Source: C-114 sp963719285 (GTDB lineage: Bacteria > Chloroflexota > Limnocylindria > Limnocylindrales > CSP1-4). From it: 64,000 nt of DNA. Location: positions 1,550,001 through 1,614,000 of the forward strand of contig CAVRBO010000001.1 of NCBI GenBank assembly GCA_963719285.1, written 5' to 3'. Positions 34,643-43,363 of this stretch are shown piece after piece. Every line of letters starts with the position of its first letter. The first letter of the stretch is position 1. Position numbers and translations under genes: made by a program. The notes below the pieces were generated by a model that made no database searches, was not told the origin of the DNA, and was given only the letters and a program-made list of their open reading frames with translations.

Positions 34643-37600
34643 GTGATCTGCGGTCAATGCGGGACGGCGAACGTGGCCGGCCGGCGATTCTGCCTCGAGT
34701 GCGGTTCGCCGCTGACCGCGGGATGCTCCACCTGCGGGGCGGCGAACGAGCCTGCGGCCAAGTTCTGCGGCACGTGCGGTACCCGCCTCGGCGGGACATC
34801 CGAGACCGAGGCCGTCGGCGCCGTCGGGGGTGCGCTGCCGTCGCCGGCGGCGGAGCGGCGGATGGTCTCGGTCATGTTCGTGGACCTCGTGGGCTTCACC
34901 CACCTGGCCGAGGACCGCGACCCCGAGGCGATCCGGGAGCTCCTCAGCGAGTACTTCGCGGCCGCCTCGGAGATCGTCCGGCGGTACGGCGGGGCGGTCG
35001 AGAAGTTCATCGGCGATGCGGTCATGGCGGTCTGGGGGACGCCGGTCGCCCACGAGGACGATGCGGAGCGGGCCGTCCGCGCGGCGCTCGACATCGTGGA
35101 GGCCGTCCCGGCGCTGCGTGGCGATCGAGCCGGTCCTGAGACGGCCCTCAGGGCGCGCGCGGGCGTGCTGACGGGTGAGGCGGCCGTCACGGTGGGAGCG
35201 GTCGGCCAGGGGATGATCGCGGGCGACCTCGTCAACACGGCGAGCCGGCTCCAGGCGGCGGCCGGACCAGGCACCGTGCTCGTCGGCGAGGCGACCCGGC
35301 AGGCGGCCGGAGCGTCGATCGCGTTCGAGCCGGCGGGCGAGACGGTCCTCAAGGGCAAGGCGAGCCCCGTTCCCGCGTTCCGCGCCCTGCGCGTGGTCGC
35401 CGAGAGGGGCGGAGCGGGCCGCGGCGACGCGCTCGAGCCCCCGTTCGTGGGGCGCGCCGACGAGCTTCGCTTCTTGAAGGAGCAGTTCCACGCGACGGGC
35501 CGGGAGCGCCGGGCGCGCCTGGTCTCGCTCGTCGGCCAGGCCGGCATCGGCAAGAGCCGCCTGGCCTGGGAACTCGAGAAGTACCTCGACGGCGTCGTGG
35601 AGGGGATCTGGTGGCACCGTGGCCGCTCCCCGTCGTACGGCGAGGGGGTGACGTTCTGGGCACTGGGCGAGATGATCCGGCGACGGGCCGGGCTCGCGGA
35701 GGACGATGACGAACCTACGACCCGGGCCGCGATCGCGGCGATGCTCGAGCAGCACGTGCCCGACGCCGAGGAACGCCACTGGATCGAGCCGCGGCTGTTC
35801 GCCCTGCTCGGCCTGGAGGCCGCGCCGTCGGGCGGTCGCGAGGAGCTCTTCGCCGCGTGGCGGACCCTGTTCGAGCGGATCGCCGCCACGGGCACGGTCG
35901 CCCTCGTGTTCGAGGACCTCCAGTGGTCCGACGATGGCCTGCTCGACTTCATCGAACAGCTCCTCGACTGGAGCCGGGCGCATCCGATCTTCGTGGTGAC
36001 GCTCGCCCGGCCGGAGATCCTGGAGCGGCGACCCGGCTGGGGAACGGACCGCCGGGGCGCCGCGGCCATGCGGCTCGACCCGTTGACCGAGCCGGCCATG
36101 CGCGAACTCCTCGCCGGACTCGTCCCCGGGCTCCCCGAGCCCGTGATCGGGCACATCCTGGCCCGGGCGGACGGGATCCCGCTCTACGCGGTGGAGACGA
36201 TCCGGATGTTCCTGGCCGACGGCCGGCTCGTCGGCGAGGATGGTGTCTTCCGCCCCTCTGGTGACCTCGGCGCGATCGACGTCCCGCCCACCCTCCATGC
36301 GCTCGTGGCCGCCCGCCTGGACGCCCTCCCGCCCGCCGATCGGGCCCTCCTCCAGGACGCGGCGGTGCTCGGCCAGTCGTTCTCGCTGGCGGCGCTCGCG
36401 GCAGTGACCGGCGACGATCCGGACCTCCTCGCTCCGCGGTTGACGAGCCTCGTCCGCCGCGAGCTCCTGGTCGTGGAGACCGACCCGCGCGCACCGACCC
36501 GCGGCCAGCACGCGTTCATCCAGTCGCTCATCCGTGAAGTCGCCTACTCCACGCTCTCGAAGCGCGAGCGCCGGATCCGTCACATGGCGGCGGCTCGCCA
36601 CTTCGAGGCGCTCGACGACGAGGAGCTGGCCGGCGCCCTGGCGACGCACTACCTGGCGGCGTACCGGGCGGCTCCCGACGGGCCCGAAGGCGAGGCCGCC
36701 GCAGCCCAGGCGCGGATCGCCCTGCGCGGCTCCGCCGAACGGGCATTCGCGCTCGGGGCGATCGGTCAGGCCGTCGATTCCCTGCGGGCGGCTCTCGAGG
36801 TCACACCGATTCCGCGAGACCACGCGGCCCTCACGCAGCGGATGGGCTGGTTCGAGGGCCTGTCCGCACGATTCGAGGACGCCGAGCGCGACATCGCTGA
36901 GGCCGCGACCGCGTGGCGCGACCTGGGAGACCGGGCGGCCGCGCTCGACGCGATCGCGGACCTCGCCCAGCTGCAGCTCTCACGCGGTCATATCGCCCAG
37001 GCGGTGGCCACCCTGGAGGCGGTCGTGGACGAGGTGGATGCCCTCGCCGACGATCCGAAGGCTCAGTCCGGGGTGGCGAAGTTCGCCGAGACCTTCGCCC
37101 GCGGCCGGTTCCGGAGCGCCGACCACGTCGGGGCGGTGGCCTGGGCGGACCGGGCCCTGAGGCTCGCCGAATCGCTCCGCCTGGACGAAGTCATCGTGAT
37201 GGCGCTCATCACCAAGGGCACCGCCCTCGAGTACACCGGTCATCGCCGGGAGGGCGTCGCGCTGCTCAACGGGGCCTACCTTGACGCGACCGCCCACGGC
37301 CTGCACTTTGCCGCGCTTCGGGCGGGCGTGAATCTCGCCGCGCTCACGATCGACGACGACCCGCGGATCTCGATCCGTTGGACGCGCGACGGGATGGCCC
37401 TCGCCCGCCGGCTGGGGCTGCGGGCATTCGCGCCGTACCACGCGGGCAACATGGCGGGCGCCCAGCGACTCGGCGAATGGGCCCGGATCGCCGAGGAGAC
37501 CACGGAGCTGGCCGAGACCCACCCGGATCCATCCGAGAAGGCCTGGATCACGGACATGGGCATCTGGAACCGGGTGTGGCGGGGCGAGGACGTCGGCGAC

Positions 37601-38200
37601 CGACCGCAGGCCATGGTGGAGGAGGCGGAACACGACGAGGATCCCCAGGCGTTCGCGAACGGCTGCGAATGGGTCCTCGAGGAGGCGTTCGCGGGGGAGG
37701 ACTTCGCCCGCGCCGCCGAGGCCGGGAAGCGCTACGTGGACCGCGAGCTCGGGAGTCCGGCGGGCTGGCTGTGGGCCGGCCGCGCCGCGCTGCACCAGGG
37801 CGATGTGCCCGCCGCCGAGCGCGCCCTCGCCCTCCTGGAACGGGGGGCCGGCCGGGCCACGATGGCCGACATCGCGTTGATCCGGGCCGGCATCGCGGCG
37901 CGCCAGGGCCGCGTCGACGATGCGCTTGCCGAGTACCGGACGGCCCTGCCGATCTATCGCGACCTCGAACTCCGGTTCGACATCGCGCTGACCGGCCTGG
38001 ACATGGCGGCCCTCCTGGGACCGGATGTGCCGGGTGTCCGAGCCATGGCCGCGGAGGCGCGGGCGATCTTCGTGGAGCTCGGCGCGCAGCCGGTCATCGC
38101 CCGTCTCGACAGGCTCATCGCCGCCGGGGCGCCGCCCGCCGTCGGCCCAGGCGGGGATCGTCAGTCCGTTCCGCACGCGTCCGCCGTCGGATCGGACTGA
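34643..38200 (+). CDS. Zinc-ribbon / class III nucleotidyl cyclase / AAA ATPase / TPR protein
   Basis: A 1185-residue cytoplasmic multidomain protein. Residues 1-50 hold two zinc ribbons (CGQCG...CLECG and CSTCG...CGTCG). Residues about 72-250 are a class III cyclase: both metal aspartates are present (MFVDLVGFT and KFIGDAVMAVWG), as are the Asn and Arg of the transition-state set (GDLVNTASRLQ), so it could be active. An AAA-type ATPase follows, with Walker A GQAGIGKSR near residue 300 and LVFEDLQWSDD as Walker B. The C-terminal 500 residues are TPR-like helices. Such proteins are numerous in Chloroflexota and Actinomycetota and are thought to be cAMP-linked or LuxR-like regulators without a DNA-binding domain. 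The GTG start fits the ribbon Cys spacing. Confidence 0.88.
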   Translation: MICGQCGTANVAGRRFCLECGSPLTAGCSTCGAANEPAAKFCGTCGTRLGGTSETEAVGAVGGALPSPAAERRMVSVMFVDLVGFTHLAEDRDPEAIRELLSEYFAAASEIVRRYGGAVEKFIGDAVMAVWGTPVAHEDDAERAVRAALDIVEAVPALRGDRAGPETALRARAGVLTGEAAVTVGAVGQGMIAGDLVNTASRLQAAAGPGTVLVGEATRQAAGASIAFEPAGETVLKGKASPVPAFRALRVVAERGGAGRGDALEPPFVGRADELRFLKEQFHATGRERRARLVSLVGQAGIGKSRLAWELEKYLDGVVEGIWWHRGRSPSYGEGVTFWALGEMIRRRAGLAEDDDEPTTRAAIAAMLEQHVPDAEERHWIEPRLFALLGLEAAPSGGREELFAAWRTLFERIAATGTVALVFEDLQWSDDGLLDFIEQLLDWSRAHPIFVVTLARPEILERRPGWGTDRRGAAAMRLDPLTEPAMRELLAGLVPGLPEPVIGHILARADGIPLYAVETIRMFLADGRLVGEDGVFRPSGDLGAIDVPPTLHALVAARLDALPPADRALLQDAAVLGQSFSLAALAAVTGDDPDLLAPRLTSLVRRELLVVETDPRAPTRGQHAFIQSLIREVAYSTLSKRERRIRHMAAARHFEALDDEELAGALATHYLAAYRAAPDGPEGEAAAAQARIALRGSAERAFALGAIGQAVDSLRAALEVTPIPRDHAALTQRMGWFEGLSARFEDAERDIAEAATAWRDLGDRAAALDAIADLAQLQLSRGHIAQAVATLEAVVDEVDALADDPKAQSGVAKFAETFARGRFRSADHVGAVAWADRALRLAESLRLDEVIVMALITKGTALEYTGHRREGVALLNGAYLDATAHGLHFAALRAGVNLAALTIDDDPRISIRWTRDGMALARRLGLRAFAPYHAGNMAGAQRLGEWARIAEETTELAETHPDPSEKAWITDMGIWNRVWRGEDVGDRPQAMVEEAEHDEDPQAFANGCEWVLEEAFAGEDFARAAEAGKRYVDRELGSPAGWLWAGRAALHQGDVPAAERALALLERGAGRATMADIALIRAGIAARQGRVDDALAEYRTALPIYRDLELRFDIALTGLDMAALLGPDVPGVRAMAAEARAIFVELGAQPVIARLDRLIAAGAPPAVGPGGDRQSVPHASAVGSD

Positions 38201-38326
38201 CCGCCCGCCGGCCCGTGGCCGTGCGCCCCTTGGCGGCGGTACGTACGAGGGGGAGATCCAGTCCGTGTGCAGCTCCCGGCCTCGCGCCGCGCGCCGCCGG
38301 GGGTGACGCACCGCCGGCCGGCTGGG

Positions 38327-38332
38327 TACGCT
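38327..38332 (+). promoter_or_regulatory. -10 box (TACGCT) of the dehydratase gene
   Basis: TACGCT, six bases, then ATG at 38339. It argues for the ATG rather than the earlier in-frame starts. Confidence 0.5.
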
Positions 38333-38338
38333 CTGCGG

Positions 38339-39511
38339 ATGAAGGTCGTCGACCAGCGTGTGACCGTCGTCGGCGCGCCGTGGCGCGAGCTCACGTTCGT
38401 CGAGCTGACCACGGATGACGGCCGGACCGGCGTCGGCGAGGTCCGGATGGTCAACAAGACCGAGACCCTGGTGGCCTGCCTCGGCGAGCTCGGCCCGCGC
38501 TATGTCATCGGGTCCGACCCGTTCGACGTGGAGCGGCTCGGCTGGCACTTCCAGCGGGGCGAGTACGGGCGGGCCGGCGAGGTCTCGCAATCGGCCCTCT
38601 CGGCCTTCGACATGGCCTGCTGGGACCTCATCGGGCAAGCGCTCGGCGTGCCGATCCACCGGCTCCTGGGCGGGCGCTTCCGCGACCGGATCCCGGCCTA
38701 CGCGAACGGCTGGTACCAGGTCGAACGCGACCCCGCTGAGATCGCAGGGCTCGCCAGCGGGGTCGTCGCGCGTGGCTATCGGGCGCTCAAGCTCGACCCG
38801 TTCGGGGCGGCCTTCGTCCGCCTGTCGGCGCCGGAGCGGCGGCTGTCGCTCGCCATCGTCGAGGCGGTCCGGTCGGCGGTCGGGCCGGACATCGAGATCA
38901 TGATCGAGATGCACGGCCGGTTCGGCGAGGCGGAGGCGATCGGCCTCGCCCGCGACCTCGAGCCGTTCCGCCCGGCCTGGATCGAGGAGCCTGTCCCGCC
39001 CGAGAACCCGGAGCCGCTGGGCCGGGTGCGCGCCGCGACGACGATCCCCGTCGCGAGCGGGGAGCGTGTCCATACCCTGCCCGACATGCGCGGGTTCATC
39101 GATGGCGACGCGCTCGACATCGTCCAGTGCGACCTGAGCCACTTCGGCGGCTTCCTGCCCATGAAGCGGCTCGCCGGCTGGGCCGACGCGCACTACCTGG
39201 AGCTGGCGCCGCACAACGTGTGTGGCCCGGTCGCGACCTCGGCGAACGTCCAGTTCGCCGCGGCGACGTCGAACGTCCGGATCCTCGAGCACTTCAACGA
39301 CTTCGCCGACCCGTGGGTCATGTCGCTCGTCGACCGGGCGCCGACGGTCGACCGAGAGGACGGCTGCTTCAGCGTGTCCGACCGGCCCGGCCTGGGCCTT
39401 CGGCTCGACCACGATGTCGCCTCGGAGCACCCGGCCACGGGCGGCCGGCTCCAGCTGTTCGTCCCCGGCTGGGAGAAGCGCTCCGCCGACGCCGGCGTCG
39501 ACCCTGCCTGA
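38339..39511 (+). CDS. Enolase-superfamily sugar-acid dehydratase (mandelate racemase group)
   Basis: A 390-residue TIM-barrel enzyme with an N-terminal capping domain. Metal ligands are EMHGRF, WIEEPVPPEN and SGERVHT; KLDPFG holds the usual second-strand acid/base region and LAPHNVCGPV the His. This PEN/GER/PHN set is shared by D-galactonate, D-gluconate and related acid-sugar dehydratases, which form 2-keto-3-deoxy acids. It would feed the KDG-type kinase gene at 11945, though the two are 26 kb apart. The ATG at 38339 is set by the -10 box six bases upstream. Confidence 0.82.
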   Translation: MKVVDQRVTVVGAPWRELTFVELTTDDGRTGVGEVRMVNKTETLVACLGELGPRYVIGSDPFDVERLGWHFQRGEYGRAGEVSQSALSAFDMACWDLIGQALGVPIHRLLGGRFRDRIPAYANGWYQVERDPAEIAGLASGVVARGYRALKLDPFGAAFVRLSAPERRLSLAIVEAVRSAVGPDIEIMIEMHGRFGEAEAIGLARDLEPFRPAWIEEPVPPENPEPLGRVRAATTIPVASGERVHTLPDMRGFIDGDALDIVQCDLSHFGGFLPMKRLAGWADAHYLELAPHNVCGPVATSANVQFAAATSNVRILEHFNDFADPWVMSLVDRAPTVDREDGCFSVSDRPGLGLRLDHDVASEHPATGGRLQLFVPGWEKRSADAGVDPA

Positions 39512-39542
39512 GCGCGGGGCGGGTGGACGGGCGGGCGGCGGC

Positions 39543-40079
39543 ATGGGCGACGCGCCGGTCCTCCGCCATGTCGTCCTCCTCGGGCTCATGGGCGCCGGGA
39601 AGACCACGGTCGGCCGCGAGCTCTCGGCCAGGCTGGGCTGGCCGGTCCGCGATTCGGATGCGGACATCCTCGCCGCGACCGGCCGGACCGCACGCCAGAT
39701 CGATGAGCAATCGGGCACGGTCGAGCTCCACCGGCTGGAGGCCCGCCACCTCATCGACGCGACCGCGGCACCGGAGCCGAGCGTGATCTGCGCGGCCGCG
39801 AGCGCGATCGACGATGGCGCGGCCCGCACGGCGCTCGGCGTGGCGGGGGTCGCGGTCGTCTGGTTGCGGGCCGACCCGGCGACCCTGGCCCGACGAGCCG
39901 GCGGCTCGGACCACCGGCGCACCCTCGGAGCCGACAGCGCGAGGGCGCTGGCTGAACAGGCCGCGGCGCGCTACCCGCGGTTCCTGGCGCTCGAGCCCTT
40001 CGTGGTCGACGTGGACGACCGTCCGGTCGACGAGGTCATCGCGATGATCGCGACCCATCTCGGAGCTGTCGTCCGATGA
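39543..40079 (+). CDS. Shikimate-kinase-like P-loop kinase
   Basis: A 178-residue protein similar to AroK at the N-terminus: Walker A GLMGAGKTTVGRELS and the DSDADIL aspartates, then a helix GRTARQIDEQSGTVELHRLEARHL. The shikimate-binding GGG motif is replaced by CAAASAI and the LID arginines are only partly kept (RRAGGSDHRR), so the substrate is probably not shikimate. No other aromatic-pathway gene is near. It overlaps the convergent MFS gene by 44 bases. ATG at 39543 is 31 bases after the dehydratase stop, suggesting co-transcription. Confidence 0.65.
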   Translation: MGDAPVLRHVVLLGLMGAGKTTVGRELSARLGWPVRDSDADILAATGRTARQIDEQSGTVELHRLEARHLIDATAAPEPSVICAAASAIDDGAARTALGVAGVAVVWLRADPATLARRAGGSDHRRTLGADSARALAEQAAARYPRFLALEPFVVDVDDRPVDEVIAMIATHLGAVVR

Positions 40080-41256
40080 GTGCCACGCCCCAGAACGCCA
40101 GGGTGGTCGCGGCCGCGATGAGGCCCAGCGCGAGCGGTGTGACCGACGCGCCGAAGTCCTGGATCGCCAGACCGACCAGGGGCGGGAAGACGGCCGCGCC
40201 GAGCACCGCCGACCCGACGAGGTATGCGGTCGGCGTGCGTCGGCCGGGCGTGGCCTTGGCGAGCCAGGCGAACCCCGTGGGGTAGATCGGCGCGATGACC
40301 AGCCCGGTGGCGGCATACGCGATCGCCGCCAGCCCGGGGATCGCGGCCACGCCCAGGGTGATGATGGCGGCGCCCGAGCAGGCGAGCACGATCCGCTCCG
40401 GAGCCACCCGCAGGGCGACCGGGGCGATCAGGAAGCGCCCGGCGGTCAGGCCGAGCCAGAACGCCGAGGTGGCCCACGACGCCTCGGCCGCCGAGAGCCC
40501 CAGCGCTGCCAGGTGGCTCGGCTCCCAGCCACCCACCCCGGCCTCGACCCCCACGTACAGGGCATAGGCGAGCGCGAACAGGCCGACCATCGCGGCGACG
40601 CCCCGGCCGCTCGTCCGGCCGACGGTCGAGGAGCCCTTGCCGTCGGTCGGCGTCCCTTGGCCTCGGACGCGCCCGAGGGGGACGGCGAGGGCGAGCGCGA
40701 ACACCGCGCAGCCGACGTACATCGGGCCGATGCCATCGGGCGCGACGGCCGCGACGATGATCGGCCCGGCGACAGCGCCGATACCGAAAACGCCATTGAG
40801 GATGTTGAGCATGGTCCCGGCACGGACCCCGAAGCTGTAGGCGAACAGCTGGTTGACCCCGAGGTCGAGGAAGCCGAACCCGATCCCGACGATCGCGGCA
40901 CCCACGAGCACCAGCCACCACTGGGGTGCGAGGGCGAGGACGAGGAACCCGGCAGTCAGGATCGCCATGGCGAGGACGAGGAAGGCGCGGTTGGTCATCC
41001 AGCGGAGCGCGAACGAGGCGCCGATGACCCCGACGAACGCGCCGATGGCATGCGCACTCAGGACCGCCGCCGCGGACGAGGGGCCCAGGCCGAAGCGGAC
41101 CTCGAAGACCGGGATGAGCGGGCCGTAGAAGGACGACAGCGCACCGATCAGGACGAACGACAGGCACGCGGCCACCACGGTCGTCGCGCTGAACACCGAG
41201 GTCACGGGCAGTGGCTCCCCGGAGGGTCCGCCACGCGCCGCGACGGACTCCGCCAC
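40036..41256 (-). CDS. MFS transporter
   Basis: A 406-residue major facilitator with twelve predicted helices and the loop 2-3 region FALRWMTNRAFLVLAMAIL. A long cytoplasmic loop (RGQGTPTDGKGSSTVGR) separates the two halves. The sequence resembles FucP/sugar-type and unspecified MFS proteins; substrate unknown. GTG start at 41256 with GGGAGG upstream. It converges on the kinase-like gene (44-base overlap) and diverges from the peptidase S51 gene. Confidence 0.85.
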   Translation of the reverse strand: MAESVAARGGPSGEPLPVTSVFSATTVVAACLSFVLIGALSSFYGPLIPVFEVRFGLGPSSAAAVLSAHAIGAFVGVIGASFALRWMTNRAFLVLAMAILTAGFLVLALAPQWWLVLVGAAIVGIGFGFLDLGVNQLFAYSFGVRAGTMLNILNGVFGIGAVAGPIIVAAVAPDGIGPMYVGCAVFALALAVPLGRVRGQGTPTDGKGSSTVGRTSGRGVAAMVGLFALAYALYVGVEAGVGGWEPSHLAALGLSAAEASWATSAFWLGLTAGRFLIAPVALRVAPERIVLACSGAAIITLGVAAIPGLAAIAYAATGLVIAPIYPTGFAWLAKATPGRRTPTAYLVGSAVLGAAVFPPLVGLAIQDFGASVTPLALGLIAAATTLAFWGVALIGRQLRDGSRSSR

Positions 41257-41351
41257 CGCTCCATCCTCCCGCGCCGCCTCGTCGTCGAGGCCGAACCATC
41301 GTAAGTTAGCGCGAGCGTCGTTCGCATCGGGCGACCGCGACGGAACGAGGA

Positions 41352-42089
41352 GTGGCGACCGTGACCGGAGTCGGGGCCCGCGATCGGCACGTGGTCGCGA
41401 TGGGCGGCGGGGGATTCAGCACGGAGCCCGACAACCCGCTCCTGGACGACTTCGTGCTCGGCCTCGCCCGGGCGGTGAGCGGTCGCGAGCGGCCCCGGAT
41501 CTCCTTCATCCCGACCGCGTCCGGAGACGCGCCGCTGTACGTCCGCAACTTCTACGACGCGTTCGCCCCCAGGGCCGTGGCGAGCTGGCTGCCCCTCTTC
41601 GAGCGCGACCGGCGCGACCTGCGCGCGTTCCTCCTGGCCCAGGATGTCGTCTACGTCGGCGGTGGCAACACGGAGAACATGCTCGCCATCTGGCGCCTCC
41701 ATGGCGTGGACGCGATCCTGCGTGAAGCGTGGGAGGCAGGCGTGATCATGGCCGGGCTGTCCGCCGGTTCGCTGTGCTGGTTCGAATCGGGCACCACGGA
41801 CTCCTTCGGACCCGGCCTCGCGCCGTTCGACGACGGGTTGGGCTTCCTGCCGGGCAGCCACTGCCCGCACTACGACGGCGAGGCCCTCCGGCGGCCCAGC
41901 TATCAGCGGCTCGTGGCGGACGGGCTTGCGGCGGGCCATGCGGCGGACGACGGTGCCGCCCTCCACTTCGTGGGGGCCGGGCTGGTGGAGGTCGTGACCT
42001 CCCGCCCGGCCGCGGGCGCCTACCACGTGGAGCTCGTCGACGGACGGGTCGTGGAGACCGCCCTGCCCGCGCGCTACCTCGGCTCGTGA
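41352..42089 (+). CDS. Peptidase E-like (S51 family) protein
   Basis: A 245-residue class I glutamine amidotransferase-like fold. The nucleophile Ser is in MAGLSAGSLCWF, and the substrate-binding block is VVYVGGGNTENMLAIW. PHYDGEALRRPSYQ and GAALHFVGAG follow. Peptidase E cleaves Asp-X dipeptides; this branch lacks experimental data. The annotated GTG at 41352 is possible; GTG at 41361 has GAGGAG nine bases upstream and may be the true start. Its stop overlaps the next gene's GTG. Confidence 0.85.
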   Translation: MATVTGVGARDRHVVAMGGGGFSTEPDNPLLDDFVLGLARAVSGRERPRISFIPTASGDAPLYVRNFYDAFAPRAVASWLPLFERDRRDLRAFLLAQDVVYVGGGNTENMLAIWRLHGVDAILREAWEAGVIMAGLSAGSLCWFESGTTDSFGPGLAPFDDGLGFLPGSHCPHYDGEALRRPSYQRLVADGLAAGHAADDGAALHFVGAGLVEVVTSRPAAGAYHVELVDGRVVETALPARYLGS

Positions 42090-42655
42090 CCGTCCTTCGG
42101 CCGAGCTACCCGCTCCTGACCGAGCGGCTCGAGCTTCGGCCATTCCGGGACGCCGACCTGGATGCGCTGTGCGTGATGGACGGTGACCCGGAGACGACCC
42201 GGTACCTGTACTGGGGTCCGCGCACGCGGGCCGAGGTTCGCGTCGCGCTCGCCCGGCGGCGGAAGATGACGGCGATCGAGAAGCCGGGCGACGGCATCCG
42301 CCTGGCCATCGTGCTGCGCGCGGGCGGAGTGCTCGTCGGGGACGTGAGCCTCCACTACCGGAGCGAGGAGCATCGCCAGGGCGAGATCGGGTTCGTCCTT
42401 CACCCGGCGCATCGCGGTCGCGGGTACGCGGGCGAGGCGGCCGCGGCGATGATCGGCCTGGCGTTCGACGGGCTCGCCGTCCATCGGGTCGTCGGCCGGT
42501 GCGATCCGCGGAACGAGGCGTCGGCGCGACTCATGGAGCGCCTCGGGATGCGTCGCGAGGCCCATTTCCGCGAGAACGAATTCGTCAAGGGCGAGTGGAC
42601 GGGTGAGTACGTCTACGCGCTCCTCGCCGAGGAGTGGCGCGAGCCGCGACGATGA
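42086..42655 (+). CDS. GNAT family N-acetyltransferase
   Basis: A 189-residue RimJ-like acetyltransferase. TERLELRPFRDADLDAL opens the fold; the acetyl-CoA loop is HPAHRGRGYAGEAAAAM; the end RCDPRNEASARLMERLGMRREAHFREN is the usual C-terminal block with a catalytic Tyr/Asn region. Target unknown. GTG start in a GTGA overlap with the peptidase gene, and its own stop overlaps the next ATG, giving a three-gene coupled unit. Confidence 0.88.
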   Translation: MTVLRPSYPLLTERLELRPFRDADLDALCVMDGDPETTRYLYWGPRTRAEVRVALARRRKMTAIEKPGDGIRLAIVLRAGGVLVGDVSLHYRSEEHRQGEIGFVLHPAHRGRGYAGEAAAAMIGLAFDGLAVHRVVGRCDPRNEASARLMERLGMRREAHFRENEFVKGEWTGEYVYALLAEEWREPRR

Positions 42656-42873
42656 CAGAGCCGGGCCTGTGCGCCGGCTGCCGGTACGGCCGTGAGGTCC
42701 GCTCGGACCGCGGCTCCGTCTTCTGGCTGTGCCGACGCTCCGCCACGGACCCGCGATTCCCGCGCTATCCGGCGCTCCCGGTCCGGGCGTGCACCGGGTA
42801 CGAGCCGACTGGATCCGACCCCCGGGGCCATGACCGCCCACCGAGCGGACCGGGACCACAGGCGGACGGATGA
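42652..42873 (+). CDS. Small cysteine-rich protein, possible zinc binder
   Basis: A 73-residue protein starting with ATG in an ATGA overlap with the acetyltransferase stop. Four cysteines (CAGC, then WLCRRS and RACTGYEP) are spaced like a zinc ribbon, and the block VFWLCRRSATDPRFPRYPALP recurs in similar small proteins of high-GC bacteria. The C-terminal 22 residues are Gly/Pro-rich and unstructured. Function unknown. Confidence 0.65.
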   Translation: MTEPGLCAGCRYGREVRSDRGSVFWLCRRSATDPRFPRYPALPVRACTGYEPTGSDPRGHDRPPSGPGPQADG

Positions 42874-42911
42874 CCCGGGCGGATCCCCGGGTCGGCGCGA
42901 CACCGCGCGCC

Positions 42912-42917
42912 TAGCAT
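42912..42917 (+). promoter_or_regulatory. -10 box (TAGCAT) of the DUF1232 gene
   Basis: TAGCAT, six bases, then ATG at 42924. Confidence 0.45.
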
Positions 42918-42923
42918 GCGCAG

Positions 42924-43322
42924 ATGGATCTTCCCGGCGCGTTCCTCATCGGTGTTGGGATCGTCGTCGTGGCCTGGCTCGTCCTGCTGGCGGTCCTGTG
43001 GCTGCATCGGCCGGCCCGCGACCTTGCCGTTCCGGTCCTGCGCCTCCTGCCCGACATCGCCCGCCTGGTCCGGGACCTGCTCCGGGCCGACACCACGCCG
43101 CGCGCGACGAAGGTCGTCCTCCTGCTCCTGCTCCTCTACCTGGTCTCGCCGGTCGACCTCGTCCCGGAGTTCGTGCCGGTGGTCGGCTCCCTCGACGACC
43201 TCATCGTCAGTGCGATCGTCCTGCGCTGGGCCGGCCGCCGGGTCGGTCCCGACAGGCTCCGCGAGCTCTGGTCGGGCAGCCCCGCCGGGTTCGAGCTCCT
43301 GCGACGCTTCCTCGGGGTCTGA
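42924..43322 (+). CDS. DUF1232 (YkvA-like) membrane protein
   Basis: A 132-residue protein with an N-terminal membrane helix and the DUF1232 core: VVLLLLLLYLVSPVDLVPEFVPVVGSLDDLIV, the invariant 'SPxDLxPxxxxxxGxxDD' pattern. Function unknown. It has its own leaderless-type promoter and is followed by an MFS gene that also has one. Confidence 0.88.
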   Translation: MDLPGAFLIGVGIVVVAWLVLLAVLWLHRPARDLAVPVLRLLPDIARLVRDLLRADTTPRATKVVLLLLLLYLVSPVDLVPEFVPVVGSLDDLIVSAIVLRWAGRRVGPDRLRELWSGSPAGFELLRRFLGV

Positions 43323-43351
43323 GACCGATACGTCGGGTCCGTGCGGGGCCC

Positions 43352-43357
43352 TAGGAT
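43352..43357 (+). promoter_or_regulatory. -10 box (TAGGAT) of the MFS gene
   Basis: TAGGAT, six bases, then GTG at 43364. It confirms the GTG start. Confidence 0.5.
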
Positions 43358-43363
43358 GCCGGG

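Noticed and set aside
33674..36823. A 1049-codon open frame on the minus strand across the cyclase gene
   Set aside because: It is antisense to a protein with clear domains and is Arg/Gly/Asp/Pro-rich without family blocks. Long antisense frames are expected at this GC content.
41779..41790. tRNA T-loop-like GGTTCGAATC
   Set aside because: It lies inside the S51 peptidase gene directly after its active-site serine, and no cloverleaf partner arms are present.
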